From positions 159,815-223,814 of the forward strand of contig NZ_QOCG01000032.1 of assembly GCF_003318235.1 (NCBI RefSeq): a DNA stretch of 64,000 nt, read 5' to 3'. A program made the translations under genes and the position numbers. The stretch's first letter is position 1. Every line of letters begins with the position of its first letter. This DNA comes from Loktanella sp. D2R18 (GTDB lineage: Bacteria > Pseudomonadota > Alphaproteobacteria > Rhodobacterales > Rhodobacteraceae). The notes under the pieces were generated by a model, which worked only from the letters and a program-made list of their open reading frames with translations, had not been told where the DNA came from and made no database searches. This document shows, one piece after another, positions 52,497 to 61,483 of the stretch.

Positions 52497-53082
52497 TCTC
52501 ATTACTCATGTCTTCATCAAATGACAGCGTCTCCCGAAGCCTGCTCCGTGCTGTCATCATGCGTGTCTTGACCGTCCCGACGGGACAATCAAGGATTTCG
52601 GCAATCTCGGTATAGAGATAGCCATTGTAATAGGTCAATTCGACAACTGCGCGCAACTCTGGCTTGAGTTGCTGTAACGCCTTCGTCAGATCGGTCGACA
52701 TAGCGACCTGTTCAGCCGTGTCCTTGCCATCACCGATCAAACTCTCGTCCAGTTCAACGTCACCTTTACGCAGGCCGAGCTTTTGACGCTGCTTGATCGC
52801 CATGCGGTAGGCGATGCCGAAAATCCACGTGGCTGGCTTTGAGCGTCCCTCGAACCGATCCGCTGTGCGCCAAACAGTCATCAAGACATCATTGGCAACT
52901 TCCTCTGCCACCTCGGCACTATCGGTGATCCGTCGAGCAAAATGCATCAGCTTGGGAAAATACTTGCGATGCAATTGTTCGAACGCCTGAACATTGGCTT
53001 TTGCGATAGCAGCCAGCATGTCGTTGTCCGACATTGGTGGCGGCGTTCCAAGGCCGGTCCGAATGGATTCGAGTAGTCGCAT
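52483..53082 (-). CDS. Second ECF sigma factor, paralogue of the T6SS sigma
   Basis: With the start at 53082 the protein is 199 aa, exactly the length of the sigma at 17488. Long blocks are identical (EEVANDVLMTVWRTADRFEG; VVELTYYNGYLYTEIAEILD; CPVGTVKTRMMTA). An upstream ATG at 53256 would add 58 unrelated residues and would cover the promoter motif at 53114-53140, so it is less likely. The partner anti-sigma gene is destroyed, so this copy may be constitutively free or non-functional. The reading frame itself is intact. Confidence 0.85.
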   Translation of the reverse strand: MRLLESIRTGLGTPPPMSDNDMLAAIAKANVQAFEQLHRKYFPKLMHFARRITDSAEVAEEVANDVLMTVWRTADRFEGRSKPATWIFGIAYRMAIKQRQKLGLRKGDVELDESLIGDGKDTAEQVAMSTDLTKALQQLKPELRAVVELTYYNGYLYTEIAEILDCPVGTVKTRMMTARSRLRETLSFDEDMSNENEVA

Positions 53083-53113
53083 CGCGACTGGTTTCTTTGT
53101 GCGCTCAGCCCTG

Positions 53114-53140
53114 AGTGCCGCCTCTTGATCAAAAGGTTCA
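53114..53140 (-). promoter_or_regulatory. ECF promoter of second sigma gene (predicted)
   Basis: On the minus strand: TGAACC, 15 bases beginning TTTT, GGCACT. It is identical in both hexamers and spacing to the motif before the first sigma gene. It ends 31 bases before the start at 53082, against 34 bases for the first copy. Confidence 0.72.
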
Positions 53141-53656
53141 GTCTTGGATCGGTTCTTTTTGCGGGACGTGAAGTTGTTTGCAGGCTTGTCACAAATTATT
53201 GCGTGGCCCCCTCCATCCAGACGCATATTTTTTGGAACATCTTTGAACGTTGGCATTCTGTAGACCTTCTTTTTTCGGGCCCATTGTGCAGGAGCCGCTT
53301 ACATCATTGGACGGCAGAAACTGACTGGGTCGACCATTGCGATGTTGAAACGCCTGTGTTGCGTGTAGCGTTGTAGCATCCGTTGTAATGCGCGTTTTTT
53401 CTGTCATTTCAGAGCTGAAATTCCCGGGTCCGTTGTTACGTTGAGGGCCAGTGGCCTATTGCTCATTCGTCCACGAAAAAGGGTCGAGCAGATAGGCAGT
53501 ACTCTGGCTGAATTTTGTATCATCGGCGGTTGAAAGATGAAAACTGCGCGCCACAACAATCCTTGCAGAGAAAGACGATGGACAAGATGGCCGCCTAACG
53601 CCAAAGATTTAACCCCAAGGACGCCGCGCAAAAATGGAGGGAACTTGGGGCTCAGG
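53141..53656. other. Stretch without a recognised gene
   Basis: About 515 bases lie between the sigma promoter and the integrase fragment. Short frames exist on both strands, but none has a recognisable motif or RBS. It looks like decayed mobile-element DNA. Confidence 0.5.
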
Positions 53657-53840
53657 TCAGTGACCAAGAATTTTTTTCAAGGTGAAGGGATCAATTCCGT
53701 CCTTCATTGCGACTGACGCGTATGTATGCCGCAGATCATGCATTCGATCGTCTTCGATTTCTGCACGCTTGCGAATGCGGTTCGGTCCCAACGCCAAGAA
53801 TCGATCCGCCAAGAAGGGCCGTAATGCCGTCTATTAAGCA
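53657..53840 (-). pseudogene. Tyrosine recombinase (phage integrase) C-terminal fragment
   Basis: The minus-strand frame reads AEIEDDRMHDLRHTYASVAM, KDGIDPFTLKKILGH, stop. HDLRHTYAS is the integrase box II (H-x-x-R) and LGH the next conserved His. The active-site Tyr is past the stop and the N-terminal part is missing, so it is a remnant. It lies just outside the T6SS/sigma cluster and may mark an old island boundary. Confidence 0.75.
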
Positions 53841-53879
53841 GAACGTAGTGAAAAAGATGGGGCTGTTTCGCTCAAGCAA

Positions 53880-54110
53880 ATGAAAAAATTGGCGACGGCT
53901 ATGGGCCGCAGGTTTGTATCTGCGATCCTTCCGAACAATCGCATTGATGATATGAAGTATCGGCAAGCGAAACTGAAAGGCACCCAACTGCTAAACGATA
54001 TTGAGTCCGCGTCAAATTGGACAAGCGACGACAAGCAAGACTGGGTTGATGATAAAGCGGCAGAGCTGCTTCACGACATGCCAAGCCACTTTTGGGAAGA
54101 AGTAAGCTGA
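53880..54110 (+). CDS. Small hypothetical protein
   Basis: A 76-aa charged protein (NDIESASNWTSDDKQDWVDD, AAELLHDMPSHFWEEVS). No family is recognised and the RBS is weak. The charged, helical composition looks like a real protein, but it lies in decayed mobile DNA and may be a fragment. Confidence 0.35.
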   Translation: MKKLATAMGRRFVSAILPNNRIDDMKYRQAKLKGTQLLNDIESASNWTSDDKQDWVDDKAAELLHDMPSHFWEEVS

Positions 54111-54123
54111 CACAATGCCAAGC

Positions 54124-54156
54124 AAAAACCAGCCATACATCGCAGTACGGCTGGTT
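54124..54156 (-). terminator. znuA terminator
   Basis: On the minus strand AACCAGCC pairs with GGCTGGTT around a 14-base loop, followed by TTT. It lies 16 bases past the znuA stop. Confidence 0.75.
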
Positions 54157-54171
54157 GGAGAACTTTGAGAT

Positions 54172-55113
54172 TTATTTGCAAGCGGCCAGAGACGACGCGA
54201 GATTTTTGATCAGCTGGGGATAAAAACCTGCGCCCAGTTCTAGATCAGACCCAAGTGGATCAATGATACCTGTATGCGCTTGGCTTCCTTCGAGAACAGT
54301 TGCGACAAGACCTTGGTTGAATTGCGGCTCTGCGAGAACGCAAGCGATCCCTTCGTCCGCGACCCGTGCTTGGATTTCGGCAATGCGCGCGGGGCTTGGA
54401 TCAGAGGCATCACCGATTGAAATCGCGCCAGCCGCGGGAAAGTCGAAGTCGTTTTCGAAGTATTGGTAGGCGTCATGGAAAACGATGAATTTTTCGCCAC
54501 GTACAGGGGCAAGCGTTGCGTTTACTTCGCCTATGACGGCTTCGATTTCCGCACGCCCCGCAGCCGCATTTGCAAAGTACACGCCAGCGTTTTCGGGGTC
54601 CGCCGCCGAGAGCTGACCGGCGATTACATTCAGCCAGTTCATAGCATTGTTTGGCGATAGCCATGCATGCGGATCATGAGCACCATGGCCGTGGTCATCA
54701 TGATCATCGTGGTCGCCGTGACCTTCATCATGATCGCTGTGATCGTGCTTTTCAAATAGCGCGCTTTCACGGAATTCGAGCTCGATTGTACCGTCGGTTT
54801 CCAGCAATTCTGTAACAGATGCCTCTGACGATAGCGTTTCGATTGTGTCCTCTAGCCAGGGTGTCAGCCCTGCACTGACCCAAAATACGACATCAGCATC
54901 TTGCAATGCGCGCGCTTCGGATGGTCGCAGGCTGTATTCATGCGGGCTCGCACCCAGTTGAACGATGAGATCAGGAGAGCCGACACCATCCATGACCCGT
55001 GTAACCAACGAATGCACTGGTGCGATATCAACGGCCACCTTAGGCACATCAGCATATACCGTTCCGCCCATCAACGCGGCTGTGAATGAGAGAGAAAGAA
55101 GCTTTCTGGACAT
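54172..55113 (-). CDS. znuA: Zinc ABC transporter substrate-binding protein ZnuA
   Basis: A 313-aa periplasmic protein with a signal peptide (LSLSFTAALMGGTVYA). It is a cluster A-I metal binder: VHSLVTRVMDG, GASPHEYSLRPSEARALQ with the first His, a His/Asp-rich loop at about 120-147 and DPHAWLSPNNAMNW. FHDAYQYFEND supplies another ligand. It captures zinc for ZnuBC. It is divergent from zur-znuC-znuB, with Zur-box-like sites between. Confidence 0.95.
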   Translation of the reverse strand: MSRKLLSLSFTAALMGGTVYADVPKVAVDIAPVHSLVTRVMDGVGSPDLIVQLGASPHEYSLRPSEARALQDADVVFWVSAGLTPWLEDTIETLSSEASVTELLETDGTIELEFRESALFEKHDHSDHDEGHGDHDDHDDHGHGAHDPHAWLSPNNAMNWLNVIAGQLSAADPENAGVYFANAAAGRAEIEAVIGEVNATLAPVRGEKFIVFHDAYQYFENDFDFPAAGAISIGDASDPSPARIAEIQARVADEGIACVLAEPQFNQGLVATVLEGSQAHTGIIDPLGSDLELGAGFYPQLIKNLASSLAACK

Positions 55114-55119
55114 CGGGGT

Positions 55120-55175
55120 CTCCGTGTGATTTTATTACATTATTCATCCACGTAAATGAAATGTTATAGCATGAC
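55120..55175. promoter_or_regulatory. Zur-box-like sites between znuA and zur
   Basis: GAAATGTTATAGCATGAC (55158-55175) closely fits the alphaproteobacterial Zur consensus (GAAATGTTATAACATxxC type). A weaker one, read on the minus strand as TAATGTAATAAAATCAC, lies at about 55120-55138. Together they could repress both directions when zinc is sufficient. The stronger site covers the first ATG of the zur frame. Confidence 0.65.
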
Positions 55176-55683
55176 AAGAGAGCCCGCGAATAGCGGTACA
55201 TATGGTGACCCCTCAGGTTTTTCGGATCACGATCACACTATATGTGTGAGCGATGCGCTGGCTGTTGCCGAAACGCGCTGTAAGCAGGAAGGGCTGCGCT
55301 TTACAGCTGTGCGGCGTAAAGTGCTCGATATTTTACTACAAGAACACCGCGCACTTGGCGCATATGCGATTCTTGATCGTTTGAAAGAAGACGGGTTTGG
55401 GTCGCAACCCCCTGTCGCCTACCGCGCGCTGGACTTTCTTGTCTTGCATGGGTTCGCCCATAAAATTGAACGGATGAATGCGTTTACCGCCTGCACAGAT
55501 CCTGAACACGCGCATACACCTGCGTTTATGATTTGCCGGCTTTGCGATGCCGTGGCTGAAACACAGTCTTCGCCTGCGAAAGGTGCGCTCGAAGATGCCG
55601 CCCGCACAACCGGGTTTCAAATCGAACAGACCACGGTCGAAGCCGAGGGGATTTGCCCCGCCTGTGTCGAGAAGGCTGACTAG
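55171..55683 (+). CDS. zur: Zinc uptake regulator Zur (Fur family)
   Basis: About 170 aa. The Fur-type winged helix is clear (GLRFTAVRRKVLDILLQEHR, ALGAYAILDRL, PPVAYRALDFLVLHGFAHKI), with metal ligands HDH near the N-terminus, HAHTP and two C-x2-C pairs (CRLCDAVAE; CPACVEKAD). It represses zinc uptake genes. ATG 55171 is preferred: the earlier ATG at 55156 would put the start before the Zur box. It lies two bases before znuC, in one operon. Confidence 0.9.
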   Translation: MTREPANSGTYGDPSGFSDHDHTICVSDALAVAETRCKQEGLRFTAVRRKVLDILLQEHRALGAYAILDRLKEDGFGSQPPVAYRALDFLVLHGFAHKIERMNAFTACTDPEHAHTPAFMICRLCDAVAETQSSPAKGALEDAARTTGFQIEQTTVEAEGICPACVEKAD

Positions 55684-55685
55684 CC

Positions 55686-56414
55686 ATGAATCTTGTAGAC
55701 GTCGAAGGTCTGAGCGTCCGCTATGGCGCCCGAACGGTTTTGTCGCATGTTTCGCTTGGTGTTGCGAAGGGCGAAATCGTCACGATCGTTGGACCCAACG
55801 GATCAGGCAAAACGAGCCTTTTGCGCGCAATCATTGGTGCGGTAAAACCTGCGCAGGGCAAAGTGACCCGTGGGGCTGATGTCAAAATCGGCTACGTGCC
55901 GCAAAAGCTGCATATTGACGAAACGCTGCCAATGACGGTGACGCGGTTTCTTAATCTGCCTCACAGCGTCGCGGCAGAAGATATCCAGGCGGCCCTAACA
56001 CAAGCTGGCGTGCCAAACCTGTCCAAATCGCAACTGTCACAGCTTTCAGGCGGGCAGTTTCAGCGGGTACTGTTGGCACGCGCGTTGATTGGGAACCCTG
56101 ATTTATTGCTTTTGGACGAGGCGACACAGGGGCTGGATCAACGCGGATCGGCGTCTTTTTATCAACAGATCGAAGCAGTGCGGCAGGAAACCGGCTGCGC
56201 GGTTTTGATGATTAGCCACGAATTGCACGTGGTCATGAGCGCCTCTGACCGCGTGATTTGTCTGAATGGGCACGTCTGCTGCGAGGGAACCCCTGCCGTG
56301 GTTGCCTCTGCCCCCGAATACCGGGCGCTGTTCGGGACAGGGACCGGGGGCGCATTGGCGCTTTATCAGCATGACCACGATCACAACCATGACCACGCAG
56401 AGGCCGCTGAATAA
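55686..56414 (+). CDS. znuC: Zinc ABC transporter ATP-binding protein ZnuC
   Basis: A 242-aa ABC ATPase: Walker A GPNGSGKTS, signature LSGGQFQRV, Walker B LLLLDEATQG and the H-loop ISHELHVV. The His-rich tail (HDHDHNHDHAEA) is typical of zinc transporters. It overlaps znuB by one base. Confidence 0.95.
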   Translation: MNLVDVEGLSVRYGARTVLSHVSLGVAKGEIVTIVGPNGSGKTSLLRAIIGAVKPAQGKVTRGADVKIGYVPQKLHIDETLPMTVTRFLNLPHSVAAEDIQAALTQAGVPNLSKSQLSQLSGGQFQRVLLARALIGNPDLLLLDEATQGLDQRGSASFYQQIEAVRQETGCAVLMISHELHVVMSASDRVICLNGHVCCEGTPAVVASAPEYRALFGTGTGGALALYQHDHDHNHDHAEAAE

Positions 56415-57211
56415 TGTTAGATGATTTTATGGTGCGTGCTGCGTTGGCGGGTATCGGCGTCGCGATTGCGGCTGCGCCTTTGGGGTGTTTTGTGGTCTGG
56501 CGGCGCATGGCCTATTTTGGCGATGCAACCGCGCATGCGGCCATTCTGGGCGTTGCCCTGTCGCTCGCGTTTTCGATGTCTGTTTTCATCGGCGCAATGG
56601 CAGTTGCATTGATAATGGCCTTAACCGTCAACCTGCTGTCCGGACGCGGCTATGCAATGGATACGCTTTTGGGTGTCTTGGCGCATTCGGCCCTTGCGTT
56701 CGGTTTGGTCGCGGTGTCGTTTTTATCGGGCATACGCATTGATCTGATGTCCTATCTTTTTGGTGATATCCTTGCGGTTTCGCGTGGCGACCTCGGCGTG
56801 ATCTGGAGCGGCGCTTTGCTTGTTGTGTTGCTGATCGGGTGGCGCTGGTCTGCCTTGCTCACATCGACGCTGAACGAAGACTTGGCCTATGCCAGCGAAA
56901 TTAATCCCAAACGCGAACAGCTTGTGTTGACTGTAGCCTTGGCGATTACGGTCGCCGTTGCGATTAAAGTTGTCGGGGTGTTGCTGATCGCGGCGCTACT
57001 GATCATCCCAGCCGCCGCGGCCCGTCCGCTATCGCGTACCCCCGAAGGCATGGCCGTGGCCGCCGGTGCAATCGGTATGCTCTCGACGGTCATCGGTCTA
57101 CGTGCAGCCTATGTGCTGGATACGCCAGCCGGGCCTTCGATTGTCTGCGTTGCCGCGATAACGTTTCTCATTTCCAGCACGTTAAAATCAGCGTTGTCCA
57201 CGAGATCATAA
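56414..57211 (+). CDS. znuB: Zinc ABC transporter permease ZnuB
   Basis: A 265-aa ABC-3 family permease with about eight hydrophobic helices, including PLGCFVVWRRMAYFGDATAH, AAILGVALSLAF and the conserved GVLLIAALLIIPAAAARPLS segment. It is the last gene of zur-znuC-znuB and ends at a strong bidirectional terminator. Confidence 0.95.
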   Translation: MLDDFMVRAALAGIGVAIAAAPLGCFVVWRRMAYFGDATAHAAILGVALSLAFSMSVFIGAMAVALIMALTVNLLSGRGYAMDTLLGVLAHSALAFGLVAVSFLSGIRIDLMSYLFGDILAVSRGDLGVIWSGALLVVLLIGWRWSALLTSTLNEDLAYASEINPKREQLVLTVALAITVAVAIKVVGVLLIAALLIIPAAAARPLSRTPEGMAVAAGAIGMLSTVIGLRAAYVLDTPAGPSIVCVAAITFLISSTLKSALSTRS

Positions 57212-57247
57212 AAAAGGCCCCGCTGAATTCAGCGGGGCCCTTTCTTT
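57211..57247. terminator. Bidirectional terminator between znuB and acnB
   Basis: A perfect palindrome (57216-57239) with arms GGCCCCGCTGAA and TTCAGCGGGGCC is flanked by an A-run on one side and a T-rich tail on the other. It serves both convergent genes. Confidence 0.92.
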
Positions 57248-57270
57248 GTTGGATATAAGGTGCAGCGCCT

Positions 57271-60060
57271 TTAGAAGTGCGCTGACAACGCGTCGAGTGG
57301 CGCCTTCTTAGGTGGTGCGAACTTTGTCAGGTCGATGCCTGCCACAGCGGTTTTATACTCTGCCAATGTCGGGGTGCGGCCCAAGATCGCGGAAAGCACA
57401 ACAACTGGCGTAGAGGCCAGCAGTGATTCACCTTTTTTCTCGTTGGAATCTGCAACTACACGACCTTGGAAAAGACGGGTCGAGGTCGCAAGCACAGTAT
57501 CCCCTTTGGCTGCTTTTTCTTGGTTCCCCATGCACAGGTTACAGCCGGGGCGTTCAAGATACAGAATGTTTTCGTAATCCGTGCGGGCCGTAACCTTTGG
57601 CGCGGCATCGTCGAATTCAAACCCACTGTATTTCTGCAAGATTTCCCAGTCGCCTTCTTCCTTCAACTCATCAATGATGTTGTAGGTTGGGGCGGCCACA
57701 ACAAGCGGCGCCTGAAAGGCAACTTTGCCTTGTTCAGTTTCGAGGTTGCGCAGCATTTGCGCGACGATTTTGATGTCGCCTTTGTGAACCATGCAAGACC
57801 CGACAAAGCCAAGATCGACCTCTTTTTCAGCCTTATAGTATGAAATCGGGCGGATTGTGTCATGTGTGTAGCGTTTTGAGACGTCGATGTTGTTGACGTC
57901 AGGATCCGCGATCATTGGCTCGACGATCGCATCCAGATCAACCACAACTTCGGCAAAGTATTTTGCATTATCGTCAGGGCGCAGCGCTGGTTTTTCACCA
58001 GAGCGGATTTCTGCGATCCGCTGATCCGCCTTTGCGATCAGCCCGGCCAGCATGCCGTTTTCATGCTCCATGCCTTTGTCGATCATGATTTGGATACGTG
58101 ATTTCGCCAGCTCCAATGACCCGATCAGCGTATCATCATCAGAGATACAGACCGAAGCTTTCGCCTTCATTTCAGCGGTCCAATCCGTAAAGGTGAACGC
58201 TTGGTCTGCCAGCAATGTGCCGATGTGGACTTCGATCACGCGGCCTTGGAAAACATTATCGCCGTGCTGTTCAAGCATCTGTGCTTGCGTTGCGTGCACA
58301 ACATCACGGAAATCCATGTGCTCGGCCATTGTGCCTTTGAACGTCACCTTCACCGATTCTGGGATAGGCATAGAGGATTCACCCGTCGCCAGCGCAAGCG
58401 CCACAGTGCCAGAGTCAGCGCCAAAAGCGACACCCTTGGACATACGTGTGTGGCTGTCGCCGCCGATGATCACATCCCAATCGCTGACCGTTAGATCGTT
58501 CAGCACCTTGTGGATTACGTCGGTCATTGCGTGGTAAACGCCTTTGGGGTCACGTCCTGTGACCAGGCCGAAATCGTTCATGAATTTCATCAGACGCGGG
58601 GTGTTTTCCTGCGCTTTGATATCCCAGACAGACGCCGTGTGGCAGCCCGACTGATAGGCCCCGTCAACAGATGGTGACACGGTCATTGCGGCCATCGCCT
58701 CGAGCTCTTGCATTGTCATCAGGCCGGTGGTGTCTTGCGACCCCACGATATTGACGCCGACGCGCACATCCGAACCAGCGTGCAAGACAGCACCCGGCGT
58801 CACACCGCGCGCGTTTGTGTTAAAGATTTTTTCAACGGCGGTAAGACCTTGGTCATCGTTGCTGATTTCTTTGGACGGTGCGAAGACAAGCGGCGCTTCG
58901 ACACCAAGCGTCTCAGCAGCAAATGTCTGAAGCTTTTTACCAAAGACGATGGCATATGAACTGCCCGCCTTCATGAACTCCATCTTTTGCGGGGTAAATG
59001 ACGCGGCCATACCGACCAGCTTTTCACCATCTTCACTATAAAGCGCTTTTTCTTTGGTGTTGATTTTCAGAACAGTGCCTGTGTCGACCGAATATTTTTG
59101 CTCAAGAATGGCGTCGCCATCGTTATTCAGAATCGGGTTACCGTCTTCATCAACTTTCTTGACCCAGTTTTTCAGATCCACACCGATACCACCGGTCACG
59201 CCAACGGTAGTCAGGAAGATCGGTGAAATACCGTTGGTCCCTGCAACAACGGGGGCATAATTCACAAATGGCACATAGGGTGACGCCTGTTTCCCGGTCC
59301 AAAGGGCCACGTTGTTCACACCAGACATCCGCGATGAACCGACGCCCATTGTGCCTTTTTCGGCGATCAGCATGACGCGCGCGTCAGGGTGCTGCACTTT
59401 CAGTTCTTCGATGTGCTTTTGCGCCGCTTCGTCGATCAGGCATTTGCCGTGCAGTTCACGGTCTGCGCGCGAGTGCGCTTGGTTGCCCGGCGACAAAAGG
59501 TCTGTCGAAATATCGCCCTCTGCTGCAACATAGGTGACAACTTTTACTTCTTCATCAACCTCGGGCAGCTTTGTAAAGAACTCGGCTTGTAGGTAGCTTT
59601 TGATGATATCAGTCGCGATTGGGTTTTGCGCCTCGTGGGCAGCTTTCAGACGGTCGGTGTCAGCTTCGTACAAGAACACTTGTGTCTTCAGCACGTCAGC
59701 AGCTTGCCCAGCCAAATCCAGATCATCGCCAAGGGCGAGATCGATCAAGACCTCAACAGAAGGGCCGCCCTTCATGTGTGACAGCAGCTCAAATGCATAG
59801 GTTGGGGTGATTTCCGCAACCGCTGCCTGCCCCAGAATGATCTCTTTGAGGAATTGCGCCTTTGCGCCAGCCGCGCTCGTGGTGCCGGGCAGTGTGTTGA
59901 AGATGAAATAGTGCAATGAATCGGCGCGATGCGCGTGATCGACATCTTTGATCTGCGCGATAATTTCTAGCGTCAAAGCTGCGTCATCAATTGGTTTCGG
60001 GTGCAGCCCTTGCTCTTTACGGGCTTCGATTTCAGCTAGGTAATCGCTATACAAGCTCAT
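57271..60060 (-). CDS. acnB: Aconitate hydratase B
   Basis: A 929-aa AcnB, the TCA-cycle enzyme converting citrate to isocitrate. The AcnB-specific N-terminal HEAT-like domain is present (SLYSDYLAEIEARKEQGLHP). Iron-sulfur ligands are in VGSCMVHKGD and CNLCMGNQEK. Other conserved parts are GGDSHTRMSKGVAFGADSGT and TNARGVTPGAVLHAGSDVRV. Length and motifs are normal for the B type. It is a single gene, with its own upstream region at 60061-60280. Confidence 0.97.
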   Translation of the reverse strand: MSLYSDYLAEIEARKEQGLHPKPIDDAALTLEIIAQIKDVDHAHRADSLHYFIFNTLPGTTSAAGAKAQFLKEIILGQAAVAEITPTYAFELLSHMKGGPSVEVLIDLALGDDLDLAGQAADVLKTQVFLYEADTDRLKAAHEAQNPIATDIIKSYLQAEFFTKLPEVDEEVKVVTYVAAEGDISTDLLSPGNQAHSRADRELHGKCLIDEAAQKHIEELKVQHPDARVMLIAEKGTMGVGSSRMSGVNNVALWTGKQASPYVPFVNYAPVVAGTNGISPIFLTTVGVTGGIGVDLKNWVKKVDEDGNPILNNDGDAILEQKYSVDTGTVLKINTKEKALYSEDGEKLVGMAASFTPQKMEFMKAGSSYAIVFGKKLQTFAAETLGVEAPLVFAPSKEISNDDQGLTAVEKIFNTNARGVTPGAVLHAGSDVRVGVNIVGSQDTTGLMTMQELEAMAAMTVSPSVDGAYQSGCHTASVWDIKAQENTPRLMKFMNDFGLVTGRDPKGVYHAMTDVIHKVLNDLTVSDWDVIIGGDSHTRMSKGVAFGADSGTVALALATGESSMPIPESVKVTFKGTMAEHMDFRDVVHATQAQMLEQHGDNVFQGRVIEVHIGTLLADQAFTFTDWTAEMKAKASVCISDDDTLIGSLELAKSRIQIMIDKGMEHENGMLAGLIAKADQRIAEIRSGEKPALRPDDNAKYFAEVVVDLDAIVEPMIADPDVNNIDVSKRYTHDTIRPISYYKAEKEVDLGFVGSCMVHKGDIKIVAQMLRNLETEQGKVAFQAPLVVAAPTYNIIDELKEEGDWEILQKYSGFEFDDAAPKVTARTDYENILYLERPGCNLCMGNQEKAAKGDTVLATSTRLFQGRVVADSNEKKGESLLASTPVVVLSAILGRTPTLAEYKTAVAGIDLTKFAPPKKAPLDALSAHF

Positions 60061-60280
60061 TGGCTATCCTATCATTTTGTTGAGTGCCTAAGCGGCAAAA
60101 AGGAAAAGCTTCGGCCGCACACGTTAGTTGTATGCGGCGGTATACCAAAACCCAACTCCATTCAAGCCTCGCTGACCCACCGATAACAACAGTTTCATGA
60201 AATTTCTTAAAAACTTCTAACATCTGTCGGTGCTAAGGTCGAAGTTCTTATTTTGTGTGCCTACGGTTTCGGGGAATCCC

Positions 60281-61453
60281 TTAACCGGAAACAAAAGCCT
60301 TGATGCGTTGTAAGGCGGCATCAAACGTCTCGTCGTCAATGGTCAAAGCAACCCGCACCCAGTCTTGCAGGCTATCCCCAAAGGAGCTTCCGGGCATGAC
60401 GGCCACCCCTTGTGCATCCAAAAGCGCGCGTGCGAAGGCTTCTCCGTCTAGGCCGGTTCCCGACACATCAATCATGCCAAACATTCCGGCTTGTGGACGG
60501 TGGACTTTGAGGCAAGTTTGGTTGTTCCCCAAAACTTCGTCCATACGCGCGGCCCGTGTGGCAAAACGTGCCCGCATGCCCGCCGCGACCGACGATCCCG
60601 CGCGCACGGCATGCACGGTCATGTCTGCGATGAACGGCTGATTACCAAAAAGCATGGCCTCTGCCACGGGCAAAATGGCTGCAACTGTTTCGGCGCTGGC
60701 CACGCACCAACCGCTGCGGAACCCGGGGGCTGCGTGTGACTTCGAGATAGAAGACACCGTAACGACCCTGTCGCGTAGATCTGCAAAATCTAAAGGGGAG
60801 GCAAAGGTTTCACCTTCGAAAATCATTTCGGAGTAAACCTCATCCGAAATGATCCAAAAATCATGTTGCTTGGCCAATGCCCCGATGGCGGCAATGTCCT
60901 CGCGGGTTAGAATTGCGCCTGTTGGGTTATGCGGGGTCGTCAATAAAACCGCGCGGGTGCGTGGGGTAATACATGCGGCTATATCGGCGGCTTGCATTCG
61001 AAACCCATGTTCAGGCCGCAATGGAACGGGCACCATGTCGGCCCCGCTAGCCCGCACTACAGCTTCGTAAGTGGCATACATCGGATCGCCGACCAGAACC
61101 TCATCCCCCGCCTCAACAAGACCGGCGAATGCAGTGTAGAGTGCGGTTTGTGTGCCCGGAACACAAAGAATGTTTTCTGGTCCAATCTGCGCGTTGCTGC
61201 GTTTGGTGTAATATTCACCAAGCGCTTCGCGCAGGGTTTCTTCGCCCTGCCCATCTGAATATTTGGTGCGGCCTGCGTGGATGCCATCAATCGCCGCACT
61301 GCGCAGTTCCACAGGGACATCGACATCGGGTTCGCCGATGGTCATCAGAATGATGTCGTGCCCCGCATCCGCCAGTTTTTTTGCGTCGAAGTGGACCTGC
61401 CATTTCGCCCCGCCCAGACCTTCGAGCCGTTTGGTGATGCTAGCGTATTTCAT
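60281..61453 (-). CDS. PLP aminotransferase, possibly arginine:pyruvate (AruH-like)
   Basis: A 390-aa fold-type I class I/II aminotransferase. It has TPHNPTGAILTREDI, SDEVYSEMIF, the PLP lysine in VSSISKSHAAPGFRSGW and the C-terminal RVALTIDD with its Arg. It is downstream of a ThDP decarboxylase in the same direction (31-base gap). In pseudomonads AruH and AruI form this pair, converting arginine to 2-ketoarginine and then 4-guanidinobutanal. The substrate is inferred from the neighbour; aspartate- or alanine-type activity is also possible. Confidence 0.75.
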   Translation of the reverse strand: MKYASITKRLEGLGGAKWQVHFDAKKLADAGHDIILMTIGEPDVDVPVELRSAAIDGIHAGRTKYSDGQGEETLREALGEYYTKRSNAQIGPENILCVPGTQTALYTAFAGLVEAGDEVLVGDPMYATYEAVVRASGADMVPVPLRPEHGFRMQAADIAACITPRTRAVLLTTPHNPTGAILTREDIAAIGALAKQHDFWIISDEVYSEMIFEGETFASPLDFADLRDRVVTVSSISKSHAAPGFRSGWCVASAETVAAILPVAEAMLFGNQPFIADMTVHAVRAGSSVAAGMRARFATRAARMDEVLGNNQTCLKVHRPQAGMFGMIDVSGTGLDGEAFARALLDAQGVAVMPGSSFGDSLQDWVRVALTIDDETFDAALQRIKAFVSG

Positions 61454-61483
61454 AATAATTTCTTTCGGTAGTCGGCTGTGGCG

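Noticed and set aside
53083..53256. 58-residue N-terminal extension of the second sigma factor
   Set aside because: It has no counterpart in the first copy, would cover the shared promoter motif, and the 53082 start gives exactly the same length as the paralogue.
53404..53667. 87-codon minus-strand frame
   Set aside because: It lies just after the integrase fragment, in another frame, with no motif or RBS; probably chance.
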